Assembly (NCBI GenBank): GCA_001275005.1 | Contig: JWZX01002967.1 | Coordinates: forward strand, 1 to 42,705 | Direction of reading: 5' to 3' | DNA length: 42,705 nucleotides | From: Chrysochromulina tobinii | Taxonomy: Eukaryota; Haptophyta; Prymnesiales; Chrysochromulinaceae | Part shown: piece after piece, positions 25,198 through 34,256 of the stretch | Layout: each line of letters opens with the position of its first letter | Position numbering within the stretch: position 1 is the first letter of the stretch | Made by a program: the position numbers and the translations under genes | Notes under the pieces: generated by a model | The model's database searches: none | What the model saw: the letters and a program-made list of their open reading frames with translations, nothing else | What the model was told of the DNA's origin: nothing

Positions 25198-27411
25198 ATG
25201 CCATTTGCACACCGCATGCGTGTGGGGCATGGGCGCATGCCGCGATCCCGCATTCGTCAGTGTTTCAACTTCAAACGTTCAATAGAATTCCGCAACTCTT
25301 TTATGTCCCGCATGCGCCGGGGCAGGCGCGGCCGCAAGCAGCGCGAGAGATGGGAGTTCAATTCGAGCGTTTCGGGGCAAGGGCTCTTGCACGTTGGCAA
25401 TGCCACGCTCGAGAGCACGCTCTATGAGTGGCTCGAGGCGAGGCATCGTGCGCCATGCACCTTGGACACGCCAATCTGGTTTGCGCCCTTCTCGCCAAAT
25501 GGCATCGGCAACAAGCTGATGGGAATGGTCATGGCCTTCCACATGGCGCTCTCCGAGAAGCGCACCCTCATCGTCACCGACTGGCCGCCTTCGACGCTGA
25601 AGACGAACTATGCGCTCAACGATATCATGCATCCCTCCTCTTGCCAAGCGCTATTTGATGCGGATGCGTCGCGCCCCACCGTGCGCAAGTGCACCGTCGA
25701 AGCATGCCCGCTGAACACCGCCTCGCGCTTCCGCCACGGGTACACGCAGATGCACTGGGCGCACCAGTCGAACGCGTTCCTCGACGTGCCGCGCCGGTGG
25801 GCGGAGCGTGGGCTCAGCTGGCTCGAGTGGTGGCGAGCGCTCACGCAGTACCTCTTTCAGCCGAGCATGAAGCTGCTCGACGGCCTCGCGGCGACGCTCC
25901 AGCGCACGACCCTCCTTCGTTCCCCGCCAGCGCCTGGCGCGACTGCTGCGCCCGACGACCGTTTGCTCCTGCAGGCACCGCCAGTCGCGCGCGGGCAGAC
26001 AGAGGTGCGCCGTGGCTTCGCTTTGCGGTTTGCCGAAGGGGTTGCTCGGTGGGGAGAGGTGCGTCGCCCGCTCATCGGCTTGCATGTGCGCATGGGCGAT
26101 GGGTGCGGCGACGACAAGCGCGGCGGGTGCAAGTACGTGGCGTCCTTCTCGATGGCGGTGCGCAGGCTGCGCGAGGCGGGGCTTCACACGGGGACTCTCT
26201 TCTTAGCCACCGACCGCGAGGCGGTTGCCAAGGAGGCTGTGGCGGCGGGTGCAGCGGGCTTTGACGTGCTTGCGCTTGCGCAGGACCGGGCAGCAGTCGA
26301 GCGCTCGCATCTGCTCGGGATCCGCCGGCATGAGGGGGATGAGCTGCTCCACTTACAACTGCTCGACCTCGGGTTGCTCTCGCAAACAGATTTGCTCGCG
26401 GGCGTCTTCGCGTCTACCTTCGTCAAGTCAGCATTACAGCTCGGGCATGCACGCGCGTACATCACTCTGGACACCTTCCCGTGGTGCCCTCTGCTACGCT
26501 GCTACTGGGGATGGCGCGACCTATGCCACAATTGTGAGCTCTGCTTCAACCAGGCGGGAGGCGGAGAGGCGTGTGGGCGAGGAATGAGCGGAGGCTACCA
26601 TACAGCACGCGGGCTGCGTCACGCGCTGCGCGACGGCCGACCCGCGCGTACGCCCTTTCGGCGGTACATGGCGCAGGTGGACGCTGCGACGCGCTGCAAG
26701 TCCTTTGCCGACCACCCGCTCTCCACCAGCCTGTACGATTCGCCTGTCATGTGCGAGTACGCGACCAAAAAGTGCGACTTCGCGCCGCACTTGCCAGCGC
26801 AGCCGGGCGGAGGGCCACCCGTGGAGGTGAGGCATCGTGATGCATCCTGCGCCTTCCGCCGCTTTGTTGGTGTGGACAACGCGGCGCACGGGCGCCTCAA
26901 GCCCTCGTACGGCTACGGCATTGCGGCGGTGGGCGTCCTACCCTCGCTCGACGATTGCGAGGCACGCTGCTGCGCGGACTTGATGTGCCACAGTGTCGTC
27001 TGGCTCGCGCCGACGCGCTCATGCATTGCGCTCCTCACCATCGCGCACGGAGCGCGCCGCGACGACTTTTGCTGGCGGCCGACGCTCGCCGCCGGCGCCA
27101 CCACGTCGGTGCGCCTGCCGGGTGCGTGGCAGTCGCGAGCAGTCGATGAAGCGGCACGCGTGCTGGCCGCGACGAGTTTCGTACGCACGGGGGATGGCAC
27201 CGGGCCGCGGGTGTTCCACAAGCACGGCGCGTGGCGCACGCCCGCCGGCCACGAGCATCCGCTCGAGCGCTCGATAGACGCCGTGGCGTGCGGCAGGAGC
27301 GACGCGCCAAGCGGCGCGCTCCAAGTGTCTGACCTGCTCATCGGCGCCATCCCGCAGGGTGACCCGCGCCCAGGTAAGCCCCAGGGCCGACGCATTAGTT
27401 GCCCGGCTTGA
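25198..27411 (+). CDS. Fucosyltransferase-like protein with PAN/Apple-like domain
   Basis: Encodes 737 residues from 25198; Met36 (25303) is an alternative start. The N-terminus is very basic, with no clear membrane segment, so a 5' exon could be missing. Residues about 95-126 (PFSPNGIGNKLMGMVMAFHM) and 289-302 (RPLIGLHVRMGDGCG) resemble the nucleotide-sugar site of GDP-fucose transferases of the alpha-1,6/NodZ type (GT23), and DLLAGVFASTFVKSALQL matches their C-terminal SSQ-type motif region. Residues about 550-630 form a Cys-rich PAN/Apple-like module (LDDCEARCCADLMCHSVVW, then SCIAL), used for protein or carbohydrate binding. Near the end, CAG/GTAAGC at 27374 is a strong splice donor, so the real C-terminus may lie in a downstream exon. 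Confidence 0.7.
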   Translation: MPFAHRMRVGHGRMPRSRIRQCFNFKRSIEFRNSFMSRMRRGRRGRKQRERWEFNSSVSGQGLLHVGNATLESTLYEWLEARHRAPCTLDTPIWFAPFSPNGIGNKLMGMVMAFHMALSEKRTLIVTDWPPSTLKTNYALNDIMHPSSCQALFDADASRPTVRKCTVEACPLNTASRFRHGYTQMHWAHQSNAFLDVPRRWAERGLSWLEWWRALTQYLFQPSMKLLDGLAATLQRTTLLRSPPAPGATAAPDDRLLLQAPPVARGQTEVRRGFALRFAEGVARWGEVRRPLIGLHVRMGDGCGDDKRGGCKYVASFSMAVRRLREAGLHTGTLFLATDREAVAKEAVAAGAAGFDVLALAQDRAAVERSHLLGIRRHEGDELLHLQLLDLGLLSQTDLLAGVFASTFVKSALQLGHARAYITLDTFPWCPLLRCYWGWRDLCHNCELCFNQAGGGEACGRGMSGGYHTARGLRHALRDGRPARTPFRRYMAQVDAATRCKSFADHPLSTSLYDSPVMCEYATKKCDFAPHLPAQPGGGPPVEVRHRDASCAFRRFVGVDNAAHGRLKPSYGYGIAAVGVLPSLDDCEARCCADLMCHSVVWLAPTRSCIALLTIAHGARRDDFCWRPTLAAGATTSVRLPGAWQSRAVDEAARVLAATSFVRTGDGTGPRVFHKHGAWRTPAGHEHPLERSIDAVACGRSDAPSGALQVSDLLIGAIPQGDPRPGKPQGRRISCPA

Positions 27412-28007
27412 AAATCAAGGGGCTTTGCGCTGCGCACCCCCGAACACAAGTAGGAAACAGAAGCCCCACTCGGCACAGTGCGTACCGTCCAGCGATCAGC
27501 CCGTGGTGTACGGCGTATCTCGAACAAAGATCGTAACGAAGCCGCGGTATCGAGAAGGCGCGAGCGAGGACCATGCTTGGCGAGGACCCGCAGCCGGAGC
27601 CGCGCTCGGGACAAAGGGTCGAGGATCGCGGGATGTTGGATCGCCGGCACAGTCGGACAGTCATCTCGTCTATGTGCCGATGGGCCATGCGGCCAGAGGC
27701 TAGGCGATGAGCGCCCGCGTGCGCCGTGGCGCCGAGTCGGGCTGCCCCGGGCCGGTGTGCGGTGACGGACCGCGCCGTGACCGTAACAACCGAACGAGTG
27801 TCGAGTGGTATCCATTTCTGCCGACGCGGATAATCGGTATGATTTTCTACGAAAATGGTTCTGCGGTAATGATTTCGGTAAGCCGTAACGATTCATATGC
27901 CGTCTCCGCTCTCCAGGGGCGGGGCCGCCCGTCGCCGTGCCGGTGCCGCGCTCATCCCACCGCCTAGACATCTCCTCTCTCGCTCATGCTCGTCGTCCGC
28001 GAACCTC
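27412..28007. other. Intergenic stretch, possible unseen 3' exon
   Basis: About 600 bp with no recognisable domain on either strand. If the donor at 27374 is used, the final exon of the fucosyltransferase-like gene should lie here, but I could not identify it. A long minus-strand frame (26913-27971) is Arg-rich and looks like a shadow. Confidence 0.5.
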
Positions 28008-28814
28008 TCACTCGCTGCTCGTAGCCTTCTCGGCCGATGCAGCGGCATGGGCGGCATAGCGCAGCAGGCTCGATGTGGTCACAGTCAGGCTCACAGAGAC
28101 TCCCCAACCGAGCTTGATCACGGGCAGCGCGAACCCGATGTGCGCAGACGAGGTGAGCATCGGGTCGAGGTCCTCGCCTCCCGCGAGGGCCTGCCACGCG
28201 CATGCACGCCGCTCGAGACGCGCGAGCAGCGTGGCAAAGACCTTCCCGGCCCTGCCATGCTCGCCCATAGTGTTCGAGGCCTCCTCGGCCGAGAGAACAT
28301 CCGAGACACAGGCGAGCGCATCGGCCAACTTGGGCCCATCGACACGGACTGAGCACGACTCCGTGAAGTACGCGACGTTTTGCGACATGTTGATGGTGCC
28401 CGTGTAACCTCGCGCGCGGAAGATACGCACGGCATCGCGCACCAGCACCTGCACATGAGAGTACTGTTGGTCTGCTTCCGCCTCGGCGGCCTGCTCCTCC
28501 GTAGTCTTGGGACCGCCGCGCAGGCGAACGACCACGCCGCGGGTCAGATCTCCGAAGACGTAGCCATCGGGCCCATTTTCGCGACCGGCCGACTCGCGCC
28601 AGCTTTTGGCATTTGCTGTCGGTGCATCCTCTGCCTTGCCATCCGCCATCGCAGCATTAGCATCTGCCTCAGTGCCCTTGGCATCCTCAGTCCTCTCCTC
28701 AAGCGCCTCCGCGCCTGGATCACCGGCCTCCGTCTCGCTCTTCTTCGCTCCCGGGCGAATGTACGCGTAAGCCGCCCCGGCGACCCCCACAACCACGGGC
28801 GCGGCGAGGAGCAT
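28008..28814 (-). CDS. Conserved-looking protein with N-terminal anchor, unknown function
   Basis: Encodes 268 residues. The N-terminus (MLLAAPVVVGVAGAAYAYIRPG) is a signal peptide or membrane anchor. An acidic, Ala/Glu-rich linker runs to about residue 75. A folded-looking segment begins at GPDGYVFGDLTRGVVVRLRGG and continues with SHVQVLVRDAVRIFRARGY and a helical C-terminus with a small hydrophobic stretch (GFALPVIKLGWGVSVSLTV). No family recognised. Same strand as the Nudix gene at 28920. Confidence 0.6.
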   Translation of the reverse strand: MLLAAPVVVGVAGAAYAYIRPGAKKSETEAGDPGAEALEERTEDAKGTEADANAAMADGKAEDAPTANAKSWRESAGRENGPDGYVFGDLTRGVVVRLRGGPKTTEEQAAEAEADQQYSHVQVLVRDAVRIFRARGYTGTINMSQNVAYFTESCSVRVDGPKLADALACVSDVLSAEEASNTMGEHGRAGKVFATLLARLERRACAWQALAGGEDLDPMLTSSAHIGFALPVIKLGWGVSVSLTVTTSSLLRYAAHAAASAEKATSSE

Positions 28815-28919
28815 AGAATCCTAGATTTCCGTCCACTTCAAACTTCGTCAACAGTGATCACGAATTTGACACGAGGCACCGAATTCAGTCCGACACCCAC
28901 CACCGAGATGTACCAGCAT

Positions 28920-29648
28920 TTACTCTTCGCGCACAACTCGGGTCACATCATACGCTTCTGGCAGTGCAGGCACCCGGCCGGCCCGACGCGAGGAGCGATT
29001 GATGAGAGCAGCCCCACGAATGCCGTGGATTCGTGATAGATCAGAAAGGGTGTCCATCAACGCTGACGGTAACAGTGCTGGCGCGCAAAAGCTTCCCGGT
29101 TCCCTGTTCAGCTGATGCCACAACGTGCGAAGGTTCTGAAAGTAAAAGTCGCTCGACTCGTGCTCCTGCTCCTGCTCGTGCGCCGCGTGAATCAATGCGA
29201 GAGACTGTGACGTATTGGTGAGCAGCCTGACAACGTATTCCGAAATAAGGCAGCGGTCCAGCCGCCGCACAGCGTCGCCAGCCCCAAGGGGGTAGTCGTA
29301 AAGGAACCAGCGTGGTGTTGGCCGCAGCGGCAACATCGAGTGAACCACGTGGTCGCGTCTCGCTAGCCCAGGAAGCTCCTCATGCAGCGCTCTCTTCGCG
29401 GTGTCGTCGTCGTTTTCTCGCCCACTATGATGTTCTCCAATTATTGAGAGGGTGCCGGGGCATGTTTTCATCCTCTGGGAGCGTTTCGTGAGCAGCAACT
29501 CATCTTCCGAGCTGAGCACGTGCAGCCATACACCTCGGTGCAGCATACCCCGTCGGTGGGCCAAGTCTATGGGCACGAGCGGAGCGTCGGGAATCCAGCG
29601 TCCGGACGCGTCGATCGGCGCGAGCATGTCGCCACTGGCGAATGGCAT
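28920..29648 (-). CDS. Nudix hydrolase-like protein (isopentenyl isomerase-like subgroup)
   Basis: Encodes 242 residues. PLVPIDLAHRRGMLHRGVWL, DELLLTKRSQRMKTCPGTL and GEHHSGREN followed by AKRALHEELPGL reproduce the layout of Nudix proteins of the IPP-isomerase/YfcD type: HR at the first strand, QRR-like basic pair, PG, then the Nudix helix. The helix keeps E-x7-R and the EE pair, but the Glu after Arg is Ala and the terminal Gly is displaced by Pro, so catalysis is uncertain. The second half (EHESSDFYFQNLRTLW onward) is not recognised. No targeting signal is obvious. Confidence 0.65.
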   Translation of the reverse strand: MPFASGDMLAPIDASGRWIPDAPLVPIDLAHRRGMLHRGVWLHVLSSEDELLLTKRSQRMKTCPGTLSIIGEHHSGRENDDDTAKRALHEELPGLARRDHVVHSMLPLRPTPRWFLYDYPLGAGDAVRRLDRCLISEYVVRLLTNTSQSLALIHAAHEQEQEHESSDFYFQNLRTLWHQLNREPGSFCAPALLPSALMDTLSDLSRIHGIRGAALINRSSRRAGRVPALPEAYDVTRVVREE

Positions 29649-30114
29649 ACCGGGTACTGTTTCCTAATCGAGCATCATTCATTATGAATTCACACTTCAC
29701 AATTTCACACCTCGTATGCAACGCTTCTCATGCTCGCGATGTGCAACGCATATACACATACATGCCGTTCCAGTCGCAACACATCATCGAGCATCATTCA
29801 CAGCCAATGATTACAACCTCGACATTCAAGACACCGGACCGTCGAACCGGACCGGCGTACATATACGGATGCAATTTCCACTAGCTCGAGGACCCCTGGA
29901 CCCCCTTACCACTACCATTACACTACCATACTCGCTCAACCGCAATTCTCAGGTACGCGCCACTGGGCGCCACGAACCACGTGCTCCGCCATGCAGACGC
30001 AGACCTCAACGCACCAAGACACGTCACAACGCACCCAAATTTGCACACACAAATCCAACCCATCACAACGCGCCAAAAAGGTTCCGGGAGTTGAGTTCCT
30101 TTTGGAGATGACAC
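29649..30114. other. Intergenic stretch with a 14-bp direct repeat
   Basis: TCGAGCATCATTCA occurs at 29668-29681 and again at 29787-29800. The part nearest the glycosyltransferase (about 29960-30090) is rich in CACAACGC/CAAATTTG-type words and may be its 3' untranslated region. No gene is supported. Confidence 0.55.
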
Positions 30115-31590
30115 TCATGCCGCCCCGACAGCGGGCTCCACCCTAACCCGAGCAGCTCCAGGCCTCTTCACGCTCTGCGCATCAATGCTCGTGGCATTGA
30201 TGGTGTTGAGTCGGAGCAAGATATCTGAAGCAGCGATTGCAGCGCCATTTTCTGCGCAGAGCTTCTCGCCGAGGATCGCAGCTCGGGATCGCATGGCCTG
30301 ATCTGTGAGAACCGTGCTCAAGGCGCTCGCGAGCCCCTTGACGGTGACCGAGTGAAACTGGTTGAGGCCGATCCCAACGCCGAGTCTATGTACCTTTTCT
30401 GCCAGCTCCGGCTGATCGACAAAGCAAGGCGTGATGACCGAGGGTATGCCAGAGCGCAACGCAGAGGCGGTCGTCCCTGCTCCTCCATGATGGACGATCG
30501 CTGCGCATTGTGGGAAGAGCCACTCATGCGGAGCATTCGACTCGATGATAAGGACGTTCTTTGCGAGGTACGACCGCAGTTCTTCGACGTCAGGGGCGGT
30601 GCTCTCGTCGATCAGGTTAGCGGAGAGCTTTGCCCAACCTGCGAGGATGACGCCGCGCTTACCGAGGGCCATGAGCACACGCAGCGCCAGAGTCAGCATG
30701 TGGAGGGGTGAGATCGCGACCATGGAACCCCAGCCGATGTAGACAGGTGAATCGGCAGCGTCGAGAAACGCGCATAGCTCAACGGATGGCGGCCAAGCCT
30801 TGACCTGCTCCTGCGCGCTCAGGATGAAGGCCCCGAGCACGCGTTTGCGCTCTGCAGCGGGCCAGTCGCGCGGGGCCGGCGACAATAGTGGCGACCGTGC
30901 GATGATGAGCGAGCAACCTGCGGCGCTGCCCATGCAGATGTCCATCTTCTGCGAGGTGCTGAGTGGACGGAGGCCGAGCTTCTTGACACGCCACTTCGTG
31001 TCGCGAAAAATCGGGGCATATATCATCAGGAGCGAGAAGGCATGCCACGTTGCTCTTCGTAAGAAGAAGGGTAGCTTGCGGAACAGTTTGGGAGATATGA
31101 GAAGGCATGGCTCGAACGCAGATGGCGACCCAGTCATCTGCATGCTCACCAACGTGGACGAAACATTGAGCACCTCGGCGGCCGTCGCGCCTTGCGCTGC
31201 AAAAAGGGTATTGTACACTATGTGGTCTGCGGGGAAGTGGTTGAGTAGGTCGCTGAGCACAAGGTCGGCATCACTCAACGTCTTGTCAAGGTGCTTGGGC
31301 TGCGAGACTCCTTGCATGAACTTGAAGAAGTTGCCACGGCTCATTGCATCTCGTACAACGGGATCCGATTCAAGGAGCTTCTTGACGCTAAGATGCGGCA
31401 TCCCAAAGAAGTCGATGAGCGGCCGTGCCAATGGTGTGATGAAGGTGGCACATAGTTCCTCCATCTCGGCCGGAGCATAGAGACGCACGCGCGCACCCTT
31501 TGCCTGAAGTGCCAGCGCAAGCGCAATGAATGGCTGGCAGTCTCCTTGCGAGCCCATGCACATTATGGCAACGTTGGGCGTGGTGTGCAT
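30115..31590 (-). CDS. UDP-glucose:sterol glucosyltransferase-like (GT1 family)
   Basis: Encodes 491 residues from the ATG at 31590, which puts the first strand (VAIMCMGSQGDCQPFIALAL) next to the start as in this family; the frame opens at 31848, but the extra 86 residues overlap the PRA1 gene start. The N-terminal half carries the acceptor domain (SDLLNHFPADHIV). The C-terminal half has the donor-binding signature of fungal and plant sterol 3-beta-glucosyltransferases: PVYIGWGSMV, SNAPHEWLFPQCAAIVHHGG, AGTTASALRSGIPSVITPCF and DQPELAEKVHRLGVG. The PH/GRAM domains of fungal ATG26 are absent, as in plant and bacterial forms. The likely role is glucosylation of membrane sterols. Divergent from PRA1. 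Confidence 0.85.
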   Translation of the reverse strand: MHTTPNVAIMCMGSQGDCQPFIALALALQAKGARVRLYAPAEMEELCATFITPLARPLIDFFGMPHLSVKKLLESDPVVRDAMSRGNFFKFMQGVSQPKHLDKTLSDADLVLSDLLNHFPADHIVYNTLFAAQGATAAEVLNVSSTLVSMQMTGSPSAFEPCLLISPKLFRKLPFFLRRATWHAFSLLMIYAPIFRDTKWRVKKLGLRPLSTSQKMDICMGSAAGCSLIIARSPLLSPAPRDWPAAERKRVLGAFILSAQEQVKAWPPSVELCAFLDAADSPVYIGWGSMVAISPLHMLTLALRVLMALGKRGVILAGWAKLSANLIDESTAPDVEELRSYLAKNVLIIESNAPHEWLFPQCAAIVHHGGAGTTASALRSGIPSVITPCFVDQPELAEKVHRLGVGIGLNQFHSVTVKGLASALSTVLTDQAMRSRAAILGEKLCAENGAAIAASDILLRLNTINATSIDAQSVKRPGAARVRVEPAVGAA

Positions 31591-31831
31591 GTGCGCCGCG
31601 CGCGCCGCAGGGAAGAGCGCGAGCCGACGAGTGCGCCGGTGGCAAACTTGGCGATTTGACGATTGATGCACTTCCACAATCCGACAGAAGTCGTACTGCT
31701 TTGCATCCGGGCACGCAGTCCTGCAGGCCGCCGCCAGCAAGAAACCACATCTGAGTTTGTCATGTATTGCCACTGTGGCGCGATCGGTGGCAATGTAACC
31801 GGCAAGCGGATTCTGTGGAAAGAATCGCAAG
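31591..31831. promoter_or_regulatory. Candidate bidirectional promoter (241 bp)
   Basis: Separates the starts of the sterol-glucosyltransferase-like gene (minus) and the PRA1 gene (plus). No TATA box is obvious. Promoter function is inferred from position only. Confidence 0.3.
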
Positions 31832-32548
31832 ATGTCGGAGGGCCACATGCTGGCCTACGAGCGTGCTGCAAACACGGCAGTGCGTGCACTGAAGGCCGTG
31901 TTCGGCACGAGCACCGACGTGCGCCCGCTGGCGGAGCTGCAGCAACATCTCTCGCTGCCAGACGAGTGGACGACCGCGCGACTTGTACCGCGGCTGCTTG
32001 GCAACGCCCTGCACTTTCGAGCGAACTACGGCCGTCTGCTGGCGGTGTGGTGCACGGTGTGCGCTGTGAGGCACCCGATCGGAGCGTTTTGGGTGGTTCT
32101 CATCAGCGTCGTCTCCTTCCACGCATTGCTCGTGCGCCGTGGCATAGTTCACATAACGCTGCCTGGCTGCCCATCGGTGACACTGATGTTCCCGCAGCTG
32201 CATTTGCTGCTCGCTGTTGGCAGTGCGCTTGCTGTGCTCTTGATCGGGCGCTTATCATTTGTGCTATACATGGCAATGCCTCCGATGCTGCTCGCGGCGG
32301 CGCACGCGATCGTGCGCGTGCCCCCCAGTCGTGCTGAAATCGATTGCCTTGCGATGAAGCTTAGCAGCGAGCTCAAGGCCGCACTCCGAGGCGAGGAGGC
32401 CGACGAGACCGACGAGCTCGAGACGGGTGCCGCCGACCAGGAGCCACCGGAACGAAGCGATGAACTTGCCAAGCGCGTCGAGCAGATACGAGCCAAATAT
32501 CGGCCACCATCCTCTGCCAAATATGGGAGGAGCACCAAGGCCGATTGA
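31832..32548 (+). CDS. PRA1 family protein (prenylated Rab acceptor)
   Basis: Encodes 238 residues. After an amphipathic N-terminus comes the family core: LVPRLLGNALHFRANYGRLL, matching the N-x3-F--NY pattern, and RHPIGAFWVVLIS. Two long hydrophobic hairpins (about residues 68-105 and 122-160) would give four membrane spans. The C-terminal 70 residues are charged and acidic (DETDELETG). PRA1 proteins sit in ER, Golgi and endosome membranes, bind prenylated Rab GTPases and aid their release from GDI. This and the GDI-fold protein at 4101 are the two Rab-cycle relatives in the window. Divergent from the glucosyltransferase. Confidence 0.85.
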   Translation: MSEGHMLAYERAANTAVRALKAVFGTSTDVRPLAELQQHLSLPDEWTTARLVPRLLGNALHFRANYGRLLAVWCTVCAVRHPIGAFWVVLISVVSFHALLVRRGIVHITLPGCPSVTLMFPQLHLLLAVGSALAVLLIGRLSFVLYMAMPPMLLAAAHAIVRVPPSRAEIDCLAMKLSSELKAALRGEEADETDELETGAADQEPPERSDELAKRVEQIRAKYRPPSSAKYGRSTKAD

Positions 32549-33197
32549 CATGGCCGGTTGAGCGCCAGGGCGCGTGGCTGATGTGGCTCCTGGCCGTGCC
32601 TTATGTGGCTCAGTGATTGCCGCTTCGCTCCTCGAGAGAATAGACTACGTCATGCTGTAAACCATCGCTTCCGCAGCGTCGGATCAAATGTTACGAGCGT
32701 GCAGCGGAGCGACGCGGCACCCGGCAGGTATCGGGTACACGCCGCTCGGCCCGCGTCGAGGCCCGCGCCGGACAGCCGCGCCGCGGGCGGCTGCCAACAC
32801 GGCGCCCACGGCGCGGGCGGCTCACACGCCTATCAGTGATTCCTCGACGGACACTCGGCACACTCGTGTTCGACCGCGGGCAAGGGAAAACGCAGGTCTT
32901 AGCTCTTACGCAGGTCGAATAGAACGCGCGGGATAGAGCGTAGGATCAAATAGAACGCGCCTTTAACATGTCCACGCTACACACAGTCCTCCGTGGCTGA
33001 CGCCGCTCGGTGAAGGAACAGACGCTGCCTGGTGCGCCTCGCATCCACACTTTTTAAGAACCGCGCGACCACAGTTGCCCGCGCGCAAGGCGAATAATAA
33101 CGAGAGCCACCCGCCCGTCATGCGCCACACGCACCGTGTCATGCCCTGCTGCCTGCCAGCAGGCCAGCAGGCGCTCGCAGATCGCGCCAGCCTAAGC
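32549..33197. other. Intergenic stretch
   Basis: About 650 bp between convergent 3' ends (PRA1 and ATP synthase subunit d). AATAGAACGCGC occurs twice (about 32918-32929 and 32949-32960). No gene or RNA is seen. Confidence 0.6.
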
Positions 33198-34151
33198 TCA
33201 GGGAGCCCACACGTTGTTCTTGATCTCCTTCTCGATCTCGGCACGCAGCTCGGGCTCGCGCGCGAGGATCTCGCCGATGGTCACGTCGGCGACGCCCACC
33301 ACATCCAGCTCGAGCTTCTCCATGTCCGCGACGACCTGCAGCAGGCCGGCCTCCGCCGCCTTCTCCTCCTTGGTCGCGAGCTCCAACAGACCATCTTTGC
33401 CCTCGAAGGCAGCGTTCCACTGCTTCAGAACCGCCTCAATCTCCTGAGTGCCCTTCGTGTCGGCCTGCGCCTTCTTGAGCTCCGTCTCAAAGATCTGCGC
33501 GGGAGGCGGACGCAGCGAATCGGGTGAGCAGAAAATGCGGCCGTGCCGGCGCGACGGCAACAGCTCGAGGTGGCAGCTTGCAGCAGCACGTAAGGGGTGA
33601 GGCAACAGTGGCGGGCTGCGGCATACCCCCTGGACCTCCTTGAGGATGGCCGCGTCGATCTTGCCCTCATACGCCGAGAAGTTGGCCACCTGCCCCCCAG
33701 CCATCTCGTTGGACCACAGCGACGCCTGCGTGTTGAGCTTCAGCGCCATCTGCGGTTCAGGGGAAAGAGCGTCAGGCACAGGACCACACGGGGCAAGGCA
33801 TGCGCATCGGGCCAGCCGAGCGCGGTCGCCGCCGGGGTATCAATGCGGGGCGTTCGACCCTCAGCCCACCTTGCGCGCTTCATCGCTGAAATCCATCGAT
33901 GCCGAGAGCAGAGTCGGGTCGACAGTGCCTTTGGAGAGAGCAGCCGAGAAGGCCTCGGTCGTGTAGCCGCCGACGGTCTTCTGGCTGATCTTCGCCTTCA
34001 TGACGGCCAGGTCCGCACGCACCTGGTCCACGAGCGGCACCGCCGGCGCGCACAGGTTGCGCGCCAGGGCCGGTCGCCGCAGCGCGGTTGCCAAGCGGCT
34101 CCGAGTCAGCATTGCAGAGAAAGAGTTGCGCTTGATGGAGGTCGCAATCAA
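33198..34151 (-). CDS. ATP5PD: Mitochondrial ATP synthase subunit d
   Basis: Three exons on the minus strand: 34151-33870, 33749-33627 and 33494-33198, all joined in phase 0, giving 233 residues (220 if Met14 is the start). The leader (MLTRSRLATALRRPALARN) is a typical mitochondrial presequence. The C-terminus, LAREPELRAEIEKEIKNN followed by Trp, aligns with the end of plant subunit d (FEKHPELKKKFDDEIRNDNW, recalled). The middle is helical and charged, as in the peripheral stalk. Subunit d helps hold the F1 head against rotation in the inner-membrane ATP synthase. Assignment rests mainly on the C-terminal signature; the N-terminal half is diverged. Divergent from the helicase with only 105 bp between starts. 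Confidence 0.7.
33495..33626 (-). other. Intron 2 of the ATP synthase subunit d gene (132 bp, no in-frame stop)
   Basis: Donor GTATGC, acceptor GCGCAG/ATCTTT. The length is divisible by three and it has no in-frame stop, so retention would insert 44 Pro/Arg/Cys-rich residues. The inserted sequence is unlike the flanking helices, which favours removal. Confidence 0.7.
33750..33869 (-). other. Intron 1 of the ATP synthase subunit d gene (120 bp)
   Basis: Minus-strand GT-AG intron: donor AAG/GTGGGC, acceptor CCGCAG/ATGGCG. Reading through meets a stop after two codons. Phase 0. Confidence 0.75.
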
Positions 34152-34256
34152 ACTCGGGAGGAGAGAAGTTTGTCTCGGAGGCGTCCTTCATTCCAGCAAA
34201 AGTTGATTGTTCTCGTCATTTAGAATCCTTTTCGGAAGGGCAAGTTTACGCCGCTC
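34152..34256. promoter_or_regulatory. Candidate bidirectional promoter (105 bp)
   Basis: Only 105 bp lie between the start codons of the ATP synthase subunit d gene (minus) and the DEAH helicase (plus). Both 5' leaders must be very short or overlap. Function inferred from position. Confidence 0.35.

Noticed and set aside
26913-27971. 352-codon open frame on the minus strand
   Set aside because: Overlaps the PAN-like region of the fucosyltransferase-like gene antisense and is Arg/Ser-rich, without a domain.
31588-31848. Extended N-terminus for the sterol glucosyltransferase-like protein (86 more residues)
   Set aside because: The extension has no targeting features, overlaps the divergent PRA1 start, and the family's first strand begins right after Met at 31590.
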